The notes beneath the pieces are model-generated. The model worked only from the letters and a program-made list of their open reading frames with translations, had not been told where the DNA came from and searched no databases. Positions 21,700 to 32,685 of a stretch of 64,000 nt of DNA are shown here, piece after piece. Origin of the DNA: Strobilurus pachycystidiatus. Taxonomy: Eukaryota > Basidiomycota > Agaricomycetes > Agaricales > Physalacriaceae. Position 1 is the first letter of the stretch. Each line of letters starts with the position of its first letter. Position numbers and translations under genes: made by a program. Location: positions 302,001 through 366,000 of the forward strand of contig JAHLMK010000026.1 in the NCBI GenBank assembly GCA_019915135.1, read 5' to 3'.

Positions 21700-24145
21700 T
21701 GGCTGACAATTGTCAGACCAGCAGAGATGACAAAATTGTCAAGCTCTAGCCAGCGGCGCTCCGTCCGCGTCCGAAAGTCGTCCTAGATCCAATGGTAGGC
21801 CAGGATAAGACATGGCCGCCTGACAGAATTGTCAGGCAGGCAAGACATGACGAAACGTCATGTCCTTGGCATGCAATTATCGGAGTCGTGCCCGCTGAAG
21901 GGAGTCCAGAGAGTAGAGGTGAGGACCCGGTGTTGGAGGTGTTGGAGGCGACACGCAAGCAAAAATTGTCACTATAACAGTGACAGCTCACACATCGGCG
22001 TTCGGAACGGAGTTTCCGGTTCCTTCTGTGATCATTTAATATGACATTAAACCTCAATTTCTATTGTCCGGCGTCAAGTATGGCCATAGTAAATAAGATA
22101 GATACATTGTAGGGGAGATTATCCAGGCTTAAGAATGTACCCATAGCCAAAAATTGGTATCAAGAGCGAGTGTCATCCAATGTGGCATCCGAGTGATCAT
22201 ACACATACACATTTATCTGGACGTCACCACATTCGTCTTGACCTTGTCACCCCAACATCTCAACTCGAAGAATTCATATGGCATGTCCCAAGGACGCTCC
22301 AATGAAGGCTTGTCGTGACCGCGACCTTCAATTTGCTTCTCAACCTGACATCCGTCAATATTTTGCCGATTTATACACTGAATGGTCCGAAGATCCGGAA
22401 ACACTAGCAATGTTGCGCGAGGAGGAGACAGAGCGCCTGCGAGTTTTGGAGAGAGAGGAAGAAGTCGCTGAGGATCTGCATGAAAAGGCTAAGGCTGCCT
22501 CGCGGGCGTCAATGGCTCGGTGAGTGTGATCAACTCAACCACGGCTCCCTACTAGCACTCACAGGCTTGCAGGAAGAAGCAATCAATGAACAAGGAAGAG
22601 CTTGCTGAGCAACGCGCCCGCAACAATCAGGCAGCGGCGAAGTACCGTTCAAAAAATCGGGATCGCCTTCGCGCTGCTGCAGAGCGCGCGCGCTACAAGT
22701 AAGACAAGACTGGGTGGATCGATAAAGAATTGACACCTCTTTCACAGAAAGAATCCAGAGCTAATACCACGTCAAGCTGTGCTGAAGAAACCAGATGAAT
22801 ATGAGAGCACAGCGGGATGGGAAATGAATAATATGGGGAAGGCCTTACGCCAAGAGACATTCAGGAAGAGAAAGGCGCCTTAATTCACGATAGGATGAGC
22901 ACTTTGCAACGATGTTCTATTGAGCGTGATATAGTGATGGAAATACAGAAACACAAAATACCGCCATCGTGCGGATGCACAAGAGATGGCGAAGGAGACT
23001 ACACAAAGTCGGTTAGTAAGGAGCGACAAGATCGTTGTCCCTGACCGCACCTGGGCATGAGCACGATGGCGGCGCGCAGGCAGCTGGGTGAATGTGGAGG
23101 CGCGTGAAGAATATCAGTAGTTGACGCTGTGGGCACGCGCGCAGCGAAGCGTTGAACGAGGTAAGTCCCGGCAGCGTGGACGATTACAGTGTTATCCATC
23201 GAGGTAATTGATCCTGGTGTCAGCGCGTGCTCGTTTGACGTGGCGGGTAGAGCAAGCCCACTAACAAATTGTCAGTCAGCTGGGGACAACGAGATTGTCG
23301 AGCCCCTCGGCCTGGGTGGAGAATTTGGCGGGGTGGGTTGAGTGAGCACGACTGAAAGTGTCGACGCGTGAACGTACCTGGGTATGGGCGCGGTGGCGGG
23401 AGACTGGTGTTGCGGAGGCGGGGCGTGAGCGTGAGAAGCTGGCGCTAGACACCAAGTTCCCACGCAAGCGGGACCTGGACGTAGGAGGTACTGGGATGGC
23501 GAGGCGGGTGGGCGGGAGCGAGAACGGGGCCAAGCCTGACAGAATTGTCAAGCTGGCGGGCACGACGAGATCGTCGGCCCATCGGCAATCCGCAAGTCCG
23601 TGAACCAGGCGGGCTGGCGGTGGCGAGGTGGCGAGGTGGCGGTGAACGTGCAAGGTGAGCACGGACTTGGCGAAATTCGTCAATCCAACTGCCTGCCGGC
23701 GGGTCAGCTGACCCGATTTGTCAGGCTCTGCCACTGCTCGACGACGAAAGTTCGAGTCTGCTCTGCCCTGCTCTCACCGCATTCTCACCACGCCTGCCCC
23801 GACGCCGAACCCCGCGACTACGCCCAACTGCCGTGTCCGCGTCATCAAGCGGCCTCTTTCTGTTCTGGTAAGTCTTAACATTTGTCAGTTTCTTTCCCCA
23901 TCGCCCCATTCTCCGCGGCCTGACAATTCTGTCGGCCGCGCTGCTTGACGATTTCGTCGGCAGCCTTTTCTTCTACTATGGACGATTGGTTTGTGGAGGT
24001 TGATAGATGATGGACGGAGGAAGACGCACGACGGACACAGGACGACAGACGACGCCGCGTATCATGAGGATCGAGTCCTGCCCAGCTGGTGGACGGCTTG
24101 ACAATCTATGTCAGGCCGCGCCGTCTCGACAATCTGTCGAGCGGC
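21700..24145. repeat. Paired-palindrome modules between transposase and A2
   Basis: At least six modules surround P2. Examples are TGACAATTGTCA at 21704-21715, followed by ATGACAAAATTGTCA; TGACAGAATTGTCA at 21821-21834, followed by ATGACGAAACGTCAT; TGACAGAATTGTCA near 23537, followed by ACGACGAGATCGTCG; TGACAATTCTGTCG near 23922, followed by TGACGATTTCGTCG; and two TTGACAATCT..GTC units near 24099-24142. The two stems keep a typical order: one with an ATTGTCA core, then one with a CGTCA/CGTCG core. Confidence 0.8.
22278..22883 (+). CDS. hAT-borne small basic 'family P' protein, copy P2
   Basis: Exons 22278-22519, 22573-22698 and 22748-22883 total 504 nt and encode 167 aa. All splice sites are GT-AG and no stop interrupts the frame. 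Exon 1 contains DIRQYFADLYTEWSEDPETL and a Glu/Arg-rich helix (LREEETERLRVLEREEEVAE). Exon 2, 126 nt, is basic (MNKEELAEQRARNNQAAAKY, RSKNRDRLRAAAERARYK). Exon 3 begins NPELIPRQAVLKKPDEY and ends WEMNNMGKALRQETFRKRK. It is collinear with P1, sharing the junction SMAR/KK versus SMAK/KK. It is transcribed away from the transposase, toward A2. Function unknown; a DNA-binding or regulatory role is a guess from the basic helix and the palindromes around it. Confidence 0.75.
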
Positions 24146-24301
24146 CTGCGCAGCGGCGTCTTTTCTTCGCGCATCACACTGTCTTCTCTTTGGATTTGGA
24201 TGCTGATTCAATGTAGCATCCACGTCCCCCTCTGTGCACCTGGTACGTGTTTGCCCGGCGCGCCACAACACCACATGCTAATCCATGCTAGACCTTTCCG
24301 G

Positions 24302-26508
24302 ATGGCCGAACAAAGCACGTTTCATCGCAGCGCCGCTCACCAGGAGCTTCTGGATCGTCCGGAGCAGCTTTTGGGCTTCCACGAGCCTGTTTCTGGTATG
24401 TAGCTCTTTCATAACCTCTCCAGATTCTGTCTGATATGTATGTCAAGGTACCGTCAACCCTTTCCATGCCAAACTCGCAGCTGTCCTCGATGACGCCCCT
24501 GCCATCCTTTCCACGCCCAACGCCACGTATCTCCCTCGTCCGGACATCCATAGAAGCCAAATTGTGCGCTCGCGTGCGGACGGGCAATTCGGTCACGAGG
24601 ATCCACGATTGTGGCCTCAGTGGTATACGAAAGACGCCCCGCATCTTCCGTGCATCCTCGGCAAGCAGCCTGACTCGCCCATCGGCGACTCTCTATGGGT
24701 CGCTTGGGTGGATCCTAGTCCCAACGCCGAATGGGTTGAGGACACAGGATTCCGCCGTGGGTTTGGCCGTGCCTCGCGTTACTTGACTGAAGGGCTTCAC
24801 CAGGCCATGGATAAGTTGAACGCCATGTTCAATCCCGCCACCTCCCCCATTGAACTGATCGACATCCGGCAAAACTGGCGCGCCAATCTCTTGGTGATGA
24901 AATCACTCGCGTCTGGCCTCGCCCACCAATCTATGGCCTACTCTCGGTTCCTCACCGCCCTTCGAGACTTCCAGTGGATTGTGCTGGAGATGTTCGCTAC
25001 ACTCCTATACACTTCCGCTGTGCGCCCTTTCCTTCAAGGGCAGAAGGAGCAGGAGAATATCCGTCTGCATGGTCTCAACAAGTTTTTCGTTGGCTGTTTC
25101 ACTTCCGACACAGCTATAGCACTTCGACTCCAGCTGGCTGGAGTTCCCGTATGGCTTGTTCGCCCCCTCGAGTTTGCTCGTTCCTTCCCGGTTGACTCCC
25201 TCGCCTCAATCATTGAGCCAACTGGCATCGTCACAGATCTTCCCGCTCGCACCGAAGGCTTCCTTTGGGAGGGACCTACTGCCAGTGGGACAAAATACAA
25301 TGCAATTCGCGACGGCGTCAGAGGACGCCAGGGACACTTCACTTCCCCATTCGAGTATGACGCTCGTGGTGTTGATCGTCCTGTCCTCGCACCTCCTGCC
25401 CCTTCCTCCTCGACTTCTCATACCTCACGCACCACTTCGCGATCGCATTCACAGCAAGGTTAGTGCAATTGTTGGACTGACTATGTGATCTTAGACTGAT
25501 TTGCAATCTACAGGCATTCGGGCAAACTTACAATATGCCGTACACACACTCCTCCCTCCTCACGCTGCTGTCTGGTTGGACGCCGCCAAGCGTGTTGACG
25601 CCTCTCCCGCGCGCTGTCAAGATAAACAAGAACGTTATTTCGTCCCTCGCCCCGAGCTTTTCAGCGCACTCCAAAGCAACGACAAAATCCTTACGTACCT
25701 GAAGAACTGGCTTTGCCTGCGGGGTGTGGCCCTCACTGCCGTTCAATCGGACTCTCCATTAGCCATTAGCCATCAAGCATGGCGCACTATGATCGGCGCT
25801 CGTTCCCTGAATCCCGCAGGTGACGGAAAAGGCATTGATGGACATCGGCACCAGAAGCAAGGTGACGAAGTTTGCGCCCTGATAGATTGCGCGTCGAGGG
25901 ATGTGCCAGCCACCATCAACGAGGACCCGGCTTGGTACGGTCAACCGTGGGGAGAGGAGACGCTGGAGACCGGGTTTGCGATGGGCCGGGAGATAATCTG
26001 GGAACTGAACGAGATTGGATTTCGGATGGAACTGGCAACTCTCAACAGTCGCCACACTCGCATCATGGATCAGCATGAGCAATACGACTCTGTTCGCACT
26101 TGTTTTCCCATCGGTGCCTCTCCTCTACACATTCTCGATCTGGGACAAGCGAATCAAGGGTTAGCGGATCTGGACTGGTGGAAACGGGCGCGCTACATCT
26201 ACGCCTTGTGGGGTGTGATTCAGAATTGGCGCGTGCCACTGCCAAAGGAGATTTGGGTGGAGGATAAGGACTTCACGACCGGATATACGCAGGAGCAGAT
26301 GTTAGACTTGGAGAAAGCTTTGATTGGGGTTTACGTGGACACTTTCTTCACGACATTCGGACGCGCACCATGTATTCCGCGTCATCTTTCCACTCCACGC
26401 TCGACAACTTGGGTGCCCCCGGTCCATCCTCAGATGACGCCTGGGCCTGGCGGTCGTTGGCGCCCTCATTCAGAGATTCGTGGTCAGATGTGGTTCAAGA
26501 ACATGTAG
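24302..26508 (+). CDS. hAT-borne 'family A' protein, intact copy A2
   Basis: Exons 24302-24395, 24448-25458 and 25514-26508 total 2,100 nt and encode 699 aa with no internal stop. The start MAEQSTFHRSAAHQELLDRP aligns with A1. Exon 2 carries EDPRLWPQWYTKDAPHLP, GFGRASRYLTEGL, a helical stretch (YSRFLTALRDFQWIVLEMFA), GVPVWLVRPLEFA, FTSPFEYDARGVDRPV and a Ser/Thr-rich linker. Exon 3 carries LPPHAAVW, RYFVPRPELFSAL, CFPIGASPLHILDLGQANQG, RARYIYALWGVIQNWRVPLP, EIWVEDKDFTTGYTQEQ and FGRAPCIPRHL, ending WRPHSEIRGQMWFKNM. I recognise no domain. The protein is not a transposase by motif. Conservation in three hAT elements argues for a role in their biology, or in the host gene set they carry. Confidence 0.8.
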
Positions 26509-26599
26509 CTTATATTTACTGATTTACTCAGGATTTTGGACCTATACTGTACATCTACATACTATGATTTCTTGTGCAATTTGAGCTGAAATCTTGTGA

Positions 26600-26783
26600 G
26601 ATTTGGTGCGAGTCTTGGTGAGTACTCATGGCGAGTACTCACGTCGCCCTGCTGCTGCTTGTGACCCGTGCCAGGACTCGTATGGACAAGATCCGCGAGT
26701 CTCGGGGATCGAGTCCCGCGGGTCCCCGAGGCGAGTCGAGTCCCGAGTACTCACGGGACCCTTGAGACTCGTGAAGGTCTCTA
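26600..26783. repeat. Subterminal array, right end of hAT-inner
   Basis: Three GAGTACTC words and many CGAGTC/GACTCG and GGGTCCC words precede the right terminal inverted repeat, mirroring the left end. Confidence 0.65.
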
Positions 26784-26936
26784 ATCCCTCATGATCCGGT
26801 CATTTGGCGCACGGGCCCTGGTCTGTGCGCAACATGTCATCGCCTTTATACCCCCGGCAAACTCGGAGCCCGTCCTGTTTGACCACCACCACCACCCGTG
26901 GCCGCCGCACCTAGCACATTCCCGGTTTGTTTTGCG

Positions 26937-27426
26937 ATGCCGCTGTTGCAAACACAGAAGTCCGCCGGAAAACGTGCCAGACAACAAGAGGCCGAGAGGC
27001 GATACGAGACGGCACATGCCGAAGAACGACGCGAGAAGAAGCGCGCCGCGGCTCAACGGTTGTGTCAGTGTTTTCTTGTCCATGTATCATACTCATTATA
27101 GTTAGTTGCCGCAAGAGTATGTCTGCAACAGAGCGAGAAGAACTCCGTTCTCGGCAACGTGATTATGCAGCCAAGTACCGTGCAAAACATCGCGGGCACC
27201 TGCGAGGTCAAGGTGGTGTCCAACGCTTCCAGTATGTACTTTTTTCTTCAACTCAAAAATTTACTTATCTATCCCTCACAGTCTCAACCCCAATGCTCTA
27301 CCTCGTCAAGAAAAGCTACAGTATCCTGAACAATACACGGAGCGGCACTTTATGCGTCATGAGGTCCTGAACAAGACCAAGATCATACGCCGACAAGAAC
27401 TTAAGGAGGGCACGGCAACTCATTGA
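26937..27426 (+). CDS. 'Family P' protein, copy P3
   Basis: Exons 26937-27058, 27106-27231 and 27282-27426 total 393 nt and encode 130 aa. Exon 1 is short and basic (KSAGKRARQQEAERRYETAH), without the acidic domain of P1 and P2. Exon 2 is again 126 nt and carries LRSRQRDYAAKYRAKHRGHL. Exon 3 reads NPNALPRQEKLQYPEQYTER, then a Lys/Arg tail. It lies in hAT-outer just beyond the nested insertion and reads toward the transposase gene at 28112. It is either a second family-P gene of that element or a diverged relative. No stop interrupts it. Confidence 0.6.
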
Positions 27427-28111
27427 TGAGGATGTGAACTTTCTATCAGATACCTTCATGTAGCTAGAAGTATTTGCAAGGACTTATATATGAGTGATGA
27501 GAAAGCTCATGAATTGATACGTTCTAAAGTGAATGGAGAATATACACTTGTTTGATAGTATTTCCAGATGTATACAAGTACTTCAAGCTAGTTGTACAGG
27601 TGACGTCTGCTTCAATACACTTCAAAGTGCTTTGAGCAGTTATAAGTACTTTGACAGCTTTAAAACCACTGTTTCTGATATATGTGCTTATGAATACTTG
27701 GATCCCATAAGGCGTTTCCTGATGTTGTCCTGCACTGGTGGGCATATTTCCACTAGGAATTTACCCTTGCACACGAGGCTAATTTTTTTCAGCTGCTGGC
27801 TCTATCAAGCGGGCATCTGTGGATGCCCGTTTCAAATTTCCTCAACATGATGCCATATCAATGGATAACTACACCTCAGGGTGTGTGTTTATCGTCCTTG
27901 ATCTCAGAAATATCATTAATCAGGTCCTTATCCTCAGAATCGTGCTTGCATCGTCTGCCCGCGGCTGTCTGCTTCCCCATCCGATTTTTCGGTCAGGTAA
28001 ACGTTGGATTTTTTCAAATCTGGCCGCCCGTACGAACTTACTCAAATAGCAGATATTCCTCGTCTTTCAAGTCGTGTCGTACTCACCCAGTGCACATATC
28101 CTCCTCCAGAA
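27427..28111. other. Upstream region of the hAT-outer transposase
   Basis: Non-coding. At 27470-27660 it holds AAGTACTT, AAGTGCTTT and TTTGACAGC words resembling 15000-15450. The transposase start is at 28112. Confidence 0.4.
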
Positions 28112-31111
28112 ATGGCTCCTCGTACCAAATCAACCACATCTGCTTCCAACGCCGACCCTGGTGCCAAGCGCAAGCGCGCCACGACCGTTGGCGAGCAAGG
28201 TGCCGCTGTTGCCGCCACCGTTCCTGCTAAGCCCGCCACCAAGCGCAGCCGCAAGTCCAGCATTAGAGGTGGTAAGGGTAAGGCGGCGGCGAAGTCCAGG
28301 TCTCAATCTCGCAAGCGTCCCACCAACAATTCAATGCCCGACCTCGAGGACCTCTCTGACTCTGGCGAGTCAGACGAATCTGACGCGGACGATGATGAAC
28401 CCGACCCCGAACCCAATGCTACTCCGGCCGCCGAGGTTGACAACAACGATCCGATTGCCTACTGGCAGGCCATTATTGGTATGTTCTTTCTATCATTCAT
28501 TTGTATTCTAGGCTCATATCAGTATGCAGATGCCAAGGTGCAGAACGACTGGCGCGCCACCTGCTACAACCACTACAAGCACCCTCAGGTTATCGAAGCT
28601 TCTGGTGGAGGATTTACCGTACTATTTGTTTGCAAAACGTATGTGTTTACGATTAGCATGGAATTTGATGCATACTGACCTTCCCGTAGGACTGGCACTC
28701 GTGTCACCCGTTCTCTCGACGACTCCGTCACCAGCAACCTGAAGCGACACTCCGACCTTTGCGAAGCAGCACAAGCCAGTGGCCAGACATCGCTGGCGCC
28801 ATTCGCTCAAGGCTCCACGTATAGTCCTGGTCGGCACCGCGTCTACATCGCTCAGCAGGTAGCCGTGTCTCACCGTCCGTTTGCCTTTGTCAAGGATCCG
28901 GGATATCAGAAAACAATCCACATGTTTCGACCCGACACCGTGATCCCCTCTGACGATACCGTCTCCTGTGATATGAGAGAGATTCACGCATACGTTTGGC
29001 AGGCTGTCATCACCCGTCTCAAGGTATGCCACCTATACTGAAGTTTCCGCTATTTCTAAACATCATACAGGGTGTTTGAGGCCGCATCCAATGGCTGGGC
29101 GTCTGGCGGTAAACGCTCTAGTCAAGGCGTCTCTGTTGCCTACTTCAATGGTCAGGAAATTGAGACTCTGAACCTTGACATGGTTCCGTAAGTGACTTCA
29201 ATTGTATTTTCAATGTTTCATACTCATGTCTCATATACAGTCTCCACAAACGCCACACTGCAGCCTATCTGGCGAAACAGACCGCCAGCTGCATCGAGGA
29301 ATTCGGATATCAGGCGGCGACAATGCCAGTGTAAACCCAAAGATGGTCGAGGATATAATCCTGATGCTCCCAGTCAACACTCACTCGGGACTCGACACTT
29401 ATGTTGAGTGTGCTGGTCATCAGATTGATTTGGGCACCCGTGTACGTCTATAGTCTTGACAAATCGCTTCTCACTGACACGTTATCAGGCTGCAATGCGC
29501 CAACTCATCGGGAAGAAGATGACTGAAAAGGGCCTCGATGATTATGCAGTAGGGGACTTCGACGCTGATGGAAACATCTTCATCGATGACGAGGACGACG
29601 AGCTGGACACCACAGAGCAAGAGGAGTTGGATGGCGTAGATCGGGAGGCGGAGGAGGAGGAGGAGGAGGAGCTGGAGGAACTGATGTCGGCCTTAGAGGA
29701 AGTCAAGCAGCTCTCGAAGGAGGACACTGCTGTTGGGCGCTCTGCCATTACCAAGGTGTGTGCACTTACCTCGTCTTTCTAACCTCGTCTGACGCGGTAG
29801 TAGATCATGAAGACGGGCCGTCGCATCTTCAATACACAACGCATGCAGGAGGCGCTCGCCGAGGAGTGTGTCACTCTCCCCAAGAAAATGATTCGGGCTG
29901 TTGCCACCCGCTGGAATTCCCTGCATCCGGTTTTCGAGCGGGCACTCTATCTTCGCCGGGCCCTTGATCGTCTGGTTATGCTGGACGACTTCAACCGTGT
30001 CTCCAAGAAGAAGATGTCAAAGTTCCGTCTCACGCCCCCAGAGTGGTCAATTGTCGAACAGTTGGAGAAGGTTTTGCATGTAAACGATTTCATAGTCCTG
30101 TACGAGTATTAGATTTATCTGACTGTTGATTGTGCTTAGCTCTTTGTCCTTGCCTCAAAAACAATGTCGCGCGGCCGGATACCCCTCATTCACAAAGTCA
30201 TTCCTGTGTTCGACAATTTGGTTGACCAGCTCGACGCCATCATCAAGGACAAGAACGTTCATCCTGTTGTCCGGGCTGCTGCAGCGCAAGGACGGACCGT
30301 CATGCTCAAGTACTATGCAAAGACGGACAGTAACCGTATGATTTGTATCGCCATGAGTATGTGTCCTCTTTTCGGATGTTTTCTGTGCTTACGGTTATCA
30401 AGTTCTCATGCCCCGTTACAAGACGAAGTACTTTGAGGTTCAGCAGTGGCTTCCTGCTTGGATCAACAACGCCGTATCTCATGTACAGGACGAGTGGGAG
30501 CGTTATCGCCCTGCTCCCGCCGCTCCCGCTCCCGCTCCTACTGCGACGTCGGCTACTACGGTATGGTGTCCATCTCATTCTCTCATTCTCCTTTCTGATT
30601 ACATTGCAGGGTGTCTTCAATCCATTTGCGAATATCGGAACCTTCAACCACAACGCCAACGCCGATCCTCTTACCGAATATCTCAACACTCCACCCGTGA
30701 CTGGATGTGCCGATCCGCTGCGCTACTGGGCCGCTCTTCTGGACCCCGTTGATAAAATGGGTAACTTCACATTGACGCCTCAAGGAGCCCTTGCTCAGAT
30801 GGCTCTTGACTACCTCAGCATGCCTGGTTCGTTATCTTATATTCTGATTGGAGTTTACCAGATGCTGATGTATATTCTTAGCTACGTTGGTCGAGGTCGA
30901 GCGCCTCTTTTCCGGTGCTGGTTTGACATTTACCAATCACCGTCACAACCTGTCAGATGCATCCGTACGTGCAGCGGTCATTTTATCGTCTTGGTGGAAG
31001 GCAGGTCTCATTGATGAGGCTGCCCTCATCCAAATCTTCAACGACAAGAAGTCTCGCAAGGACAAGGGTAAACCTACTGCTACGAACGACATGCCCGAGA
31101 CTGAGGCTTAG
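28112..31111 (+). pseudogene. hAT transposase of hAT-outer (core deletion, frameshift)
   Basis: Parallels the gene at 18242-21306 exon by exon. It has a basic tail (KRKRATTVGEQ, TKRSRKSSIRGGKGKAAAKS), acidic linker, BED-like finger (LFVCKT, VTSNLKRHSDLC), GGDNASVNPKMV, CAGHQIDLGTR, an acidic spacer, RAVATRWNSLHPV, PRYKTKYFEVQQW and the dimerisation block VEVERLFSGAGLTFTNHRHN. Compared with hAT-inner, about nine residues before GDNAS are missing and the frame shifts there (near 29310-29325). The block VVFDGW reads VFEAASNGW, so the first catalytic Asp is not at its expected place. An active enzyme is therefore unlikely. The gene stops 250 bp before the right terminus. Confidence 0.8.
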
Positions 31112-31129
31112 ATTTACTGTGATTATATA

Positions 31130-31361
31130 TGTTTTGTTGTAGGTCATACGAGTTTGAATGAGTACTTTTGTAAGTACTTCAGAGTACTTATGGGACTCGA
31201 CTCCTTGTAAGTACTTGCTGACTTGTGAAGTACTCGACTTGTTTGGACTCGAGCTCCCATAGACTCGAGTCTGTTGCGAGTCTCAAGTACTGATTTCGAT
31301 AGTGAGTACTTAGGTCACAAGTCCCGAGTCGAGTCTGAGTCAGGACTCGTTCGGATCTCTA
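31130..31361. repeat. Subterminal AGTACT array, right end of hAT-outer
   Basis: About seven AGTACT-core words (GAGTACTTTTGTAAGTACTT and others) together with GACTCGAG words lead into the terminal inverted repeat. Confidence 0.75.
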
Positions 31362-31369
31362 ACTAGTGT

Positions 31370-31790
31370 CAATCACTGAAGAGAGTGTACGTCACGCTTT
31401 GCGGGAGGAGGAGGAACGGGAAGAGAAGAAACAACGTCTCAAGGATGACGAATCGACGGATGAGGAGGCGACGGAAGAACCGACAGAAACCGCAAACCAA
31501 GCAAGGAAAAAAGAGAAGGGTAAGAGGAAGTTGACTGGGAACGGAGCTCGTGTCTCGATGGCGGGATTCATCATTTTAGGATTGCAAGTGGAAGACGGAC
31601 GTGTTATGTTCGCATATCCTGTTAATTGCCTGGTAGCCGTCCTTGCGAATCTGTGCCTGATCTGTGCAGCTGTGGTCAACGGAGGGCTCGGGAAGGACGT
31701 AAGTAGAACAGTGGAGTTAAGCCGCGGTGTATACAACGTACGAAACCTGGGTGCGCGGTTGCAGCTGAAGTCGCGGCACGGGGAGTGATG
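31370..31790 (+). pseudogene. KDZ1 transposase, C-terminal remnant
   Basis: Starts SITEESVRHALREEEEREE directly after the TSD and continues through an acidic/basic linker to RVSMAGFIILGLQVEDG, matching RVSMAGFLIMGLQVEEG of KDZ2 (46375-46430). Beyond a probable donor at about 31604 the sequence no longer follows the KDZ2 C-terminal exons. The gene is therefore truncated or rearranged before the inserted element at 31925. Confidence 0.75.
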
Positions 31791-31924
31791 AGACGGAGGC
31801 CAAGCAGGTTAAGCAGGACGCTCACACGGCACCAAGGCCTGCAGATAGCCTGAGTCAACGACAGGAAGGACGAGCTTCTCCCTCAGAGAGTAGTGGTAAG
31901 GAGGATCGGCTAGTCGTCGGTCAT

Positions 31925-32685
31925 GAGCCATAGCTGTAGAAATTAGGCAAATCACACTGTCACTTGACACTCAAAAGTCCAGGCAAATCTAGGTCAGTTG
32001 ACACTGACCAGGCACACAGCTATAATAAGTAAATTACATAAGCAATAGCAAATAAGTAATTAAAATATTAATTACCAAGAATGCCATTACTATCACAATC
32101 AAATTTAGCATTATTGATAATGTAATAATCAGCAAATAACTGTTATCTTCAAGAATCTATAGTAATTCTTTGATGACATGATGTGAGATTTTGTATTTTG
32201 AAGCAGCCACAGAGTGGTCAAATTACTATAAATGGTAATCAATGCAATTTTACAAAACACTCTCTCAAGACCGTACTTAGGTTGCTCATCGCAACCTAAG
32301 CCCTAAAATCCATTATACACACTGCTTATTATTTTGACAATACACACCGAGACAGAGGCCCCGCGTGCGGGCCCTTTTCTTACCGTTCTCTTCCGCTGCG
32401 CGTGCGAGAACCCAACCCTTAACCTAACCTAACCTAACCTCTAACCTACTCCAACCTTCTTCATCTAACTATAGTTAGCAGTACTATAGTCTAGTGGTTA
32501 TATTGGTCAATATTACATGAAGAAGGTAGCAGTTCAATTCTGTCTTGAGGCATTCTTTTATTTTCTTACTTCAGTGGCCACTCAACCCAGTGTCAGTTGA
32601 CACTGAGTGTCAACTGACGGGGGTTTGACATAGGGTTTTGAGTGTCAACTGACACACAAGAGGCAAATGCCTACAGCTACAGGTG
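31925..32685 (-). mobile_element. Inverted copy of the 759-bp foldback element
   Basis: 761 bp, the reverse complement of 6392-7150 over its whole length. It includes the 10-bp hairpin (32276-32300), the CCTAACCTAACC array (about 32405-32450), the tRNA-like A box TAGTCTAGTGGTTA (about 32488-32501) and B box AGTTCAATTC (about 32530), and the same ends. The flanks CGGTCAT (31918-31924) and CGGTCGT (32686-32692) are a 7-bp TSD with one difference, matching the 7-bp TSD of the first copy. Confidence 0.85.

Larger units (their letters stand above)
17997..26783. mobile_element. Nested hAT element 'hAT-inner'
   Basis: The 8-bp TSD ATCCCTCA lies at 17989-17996 and 26784-26791. The terminal inverted repeats are TAAGGACCTTCACGAGTC at the left and TAGAGACCTTCACGAGTC as the reverse complement at the right. 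The element is 8,787 bp. It carries a hAT transposase pseudogene reading leftward (21306 to 18242), family P (22278-22883) and family A (24302-26508) reading rightward. This is the mirror image of hAT-outer, and its termini resemble those of hAT-outer. It jumped into hAT-outer after that element was in place. Confidence 0.9.
10027..31361. mobile_element. Large hAT element 'hAT-outer' (contains a nested hAT element)
   Basis: The perfect 8-bp TSD ACTAGTGT lies at 10019-10026 and 31362-31369. The terminal inverted repeats are TAGAGATCCGCACGAGTC at the left and TAGAGATCCGAACGAGTC as the reverse complement at the right. Total span is 21,335 bp, about 12.5 kb without the nested element at 17997-26783. 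It carries family A (10297-12494, minus), family P (13710-14442, minus), a second family-P gene (26937-27426, plus) and a hAT transposase pseudogene (28112-31111, plus), so the two outer genes point to the two ends. The insertion is at the 3' splice site of a KDZ1 intron, between the exons ending PYAPSGSG and starting SITEESVRHAL. Confidence 0.9.

Noticed and set aside
24007..24300. Coding exon directly upstream of A2
   Set aside because: The alignment of A1 and A2 begins at MxxxxxFxRSAxHQxLLDxP (24302); upstream sequence is made of palindrome modules and is not conserved between the two.
27533..27850. 105-codon plus-strand frame upstream of the hAT-outer transposase
   Set aside because: It lies in the AAGTACTT repeat tract, with atypical composition and no conservation with the matching tract at 15000-15450.
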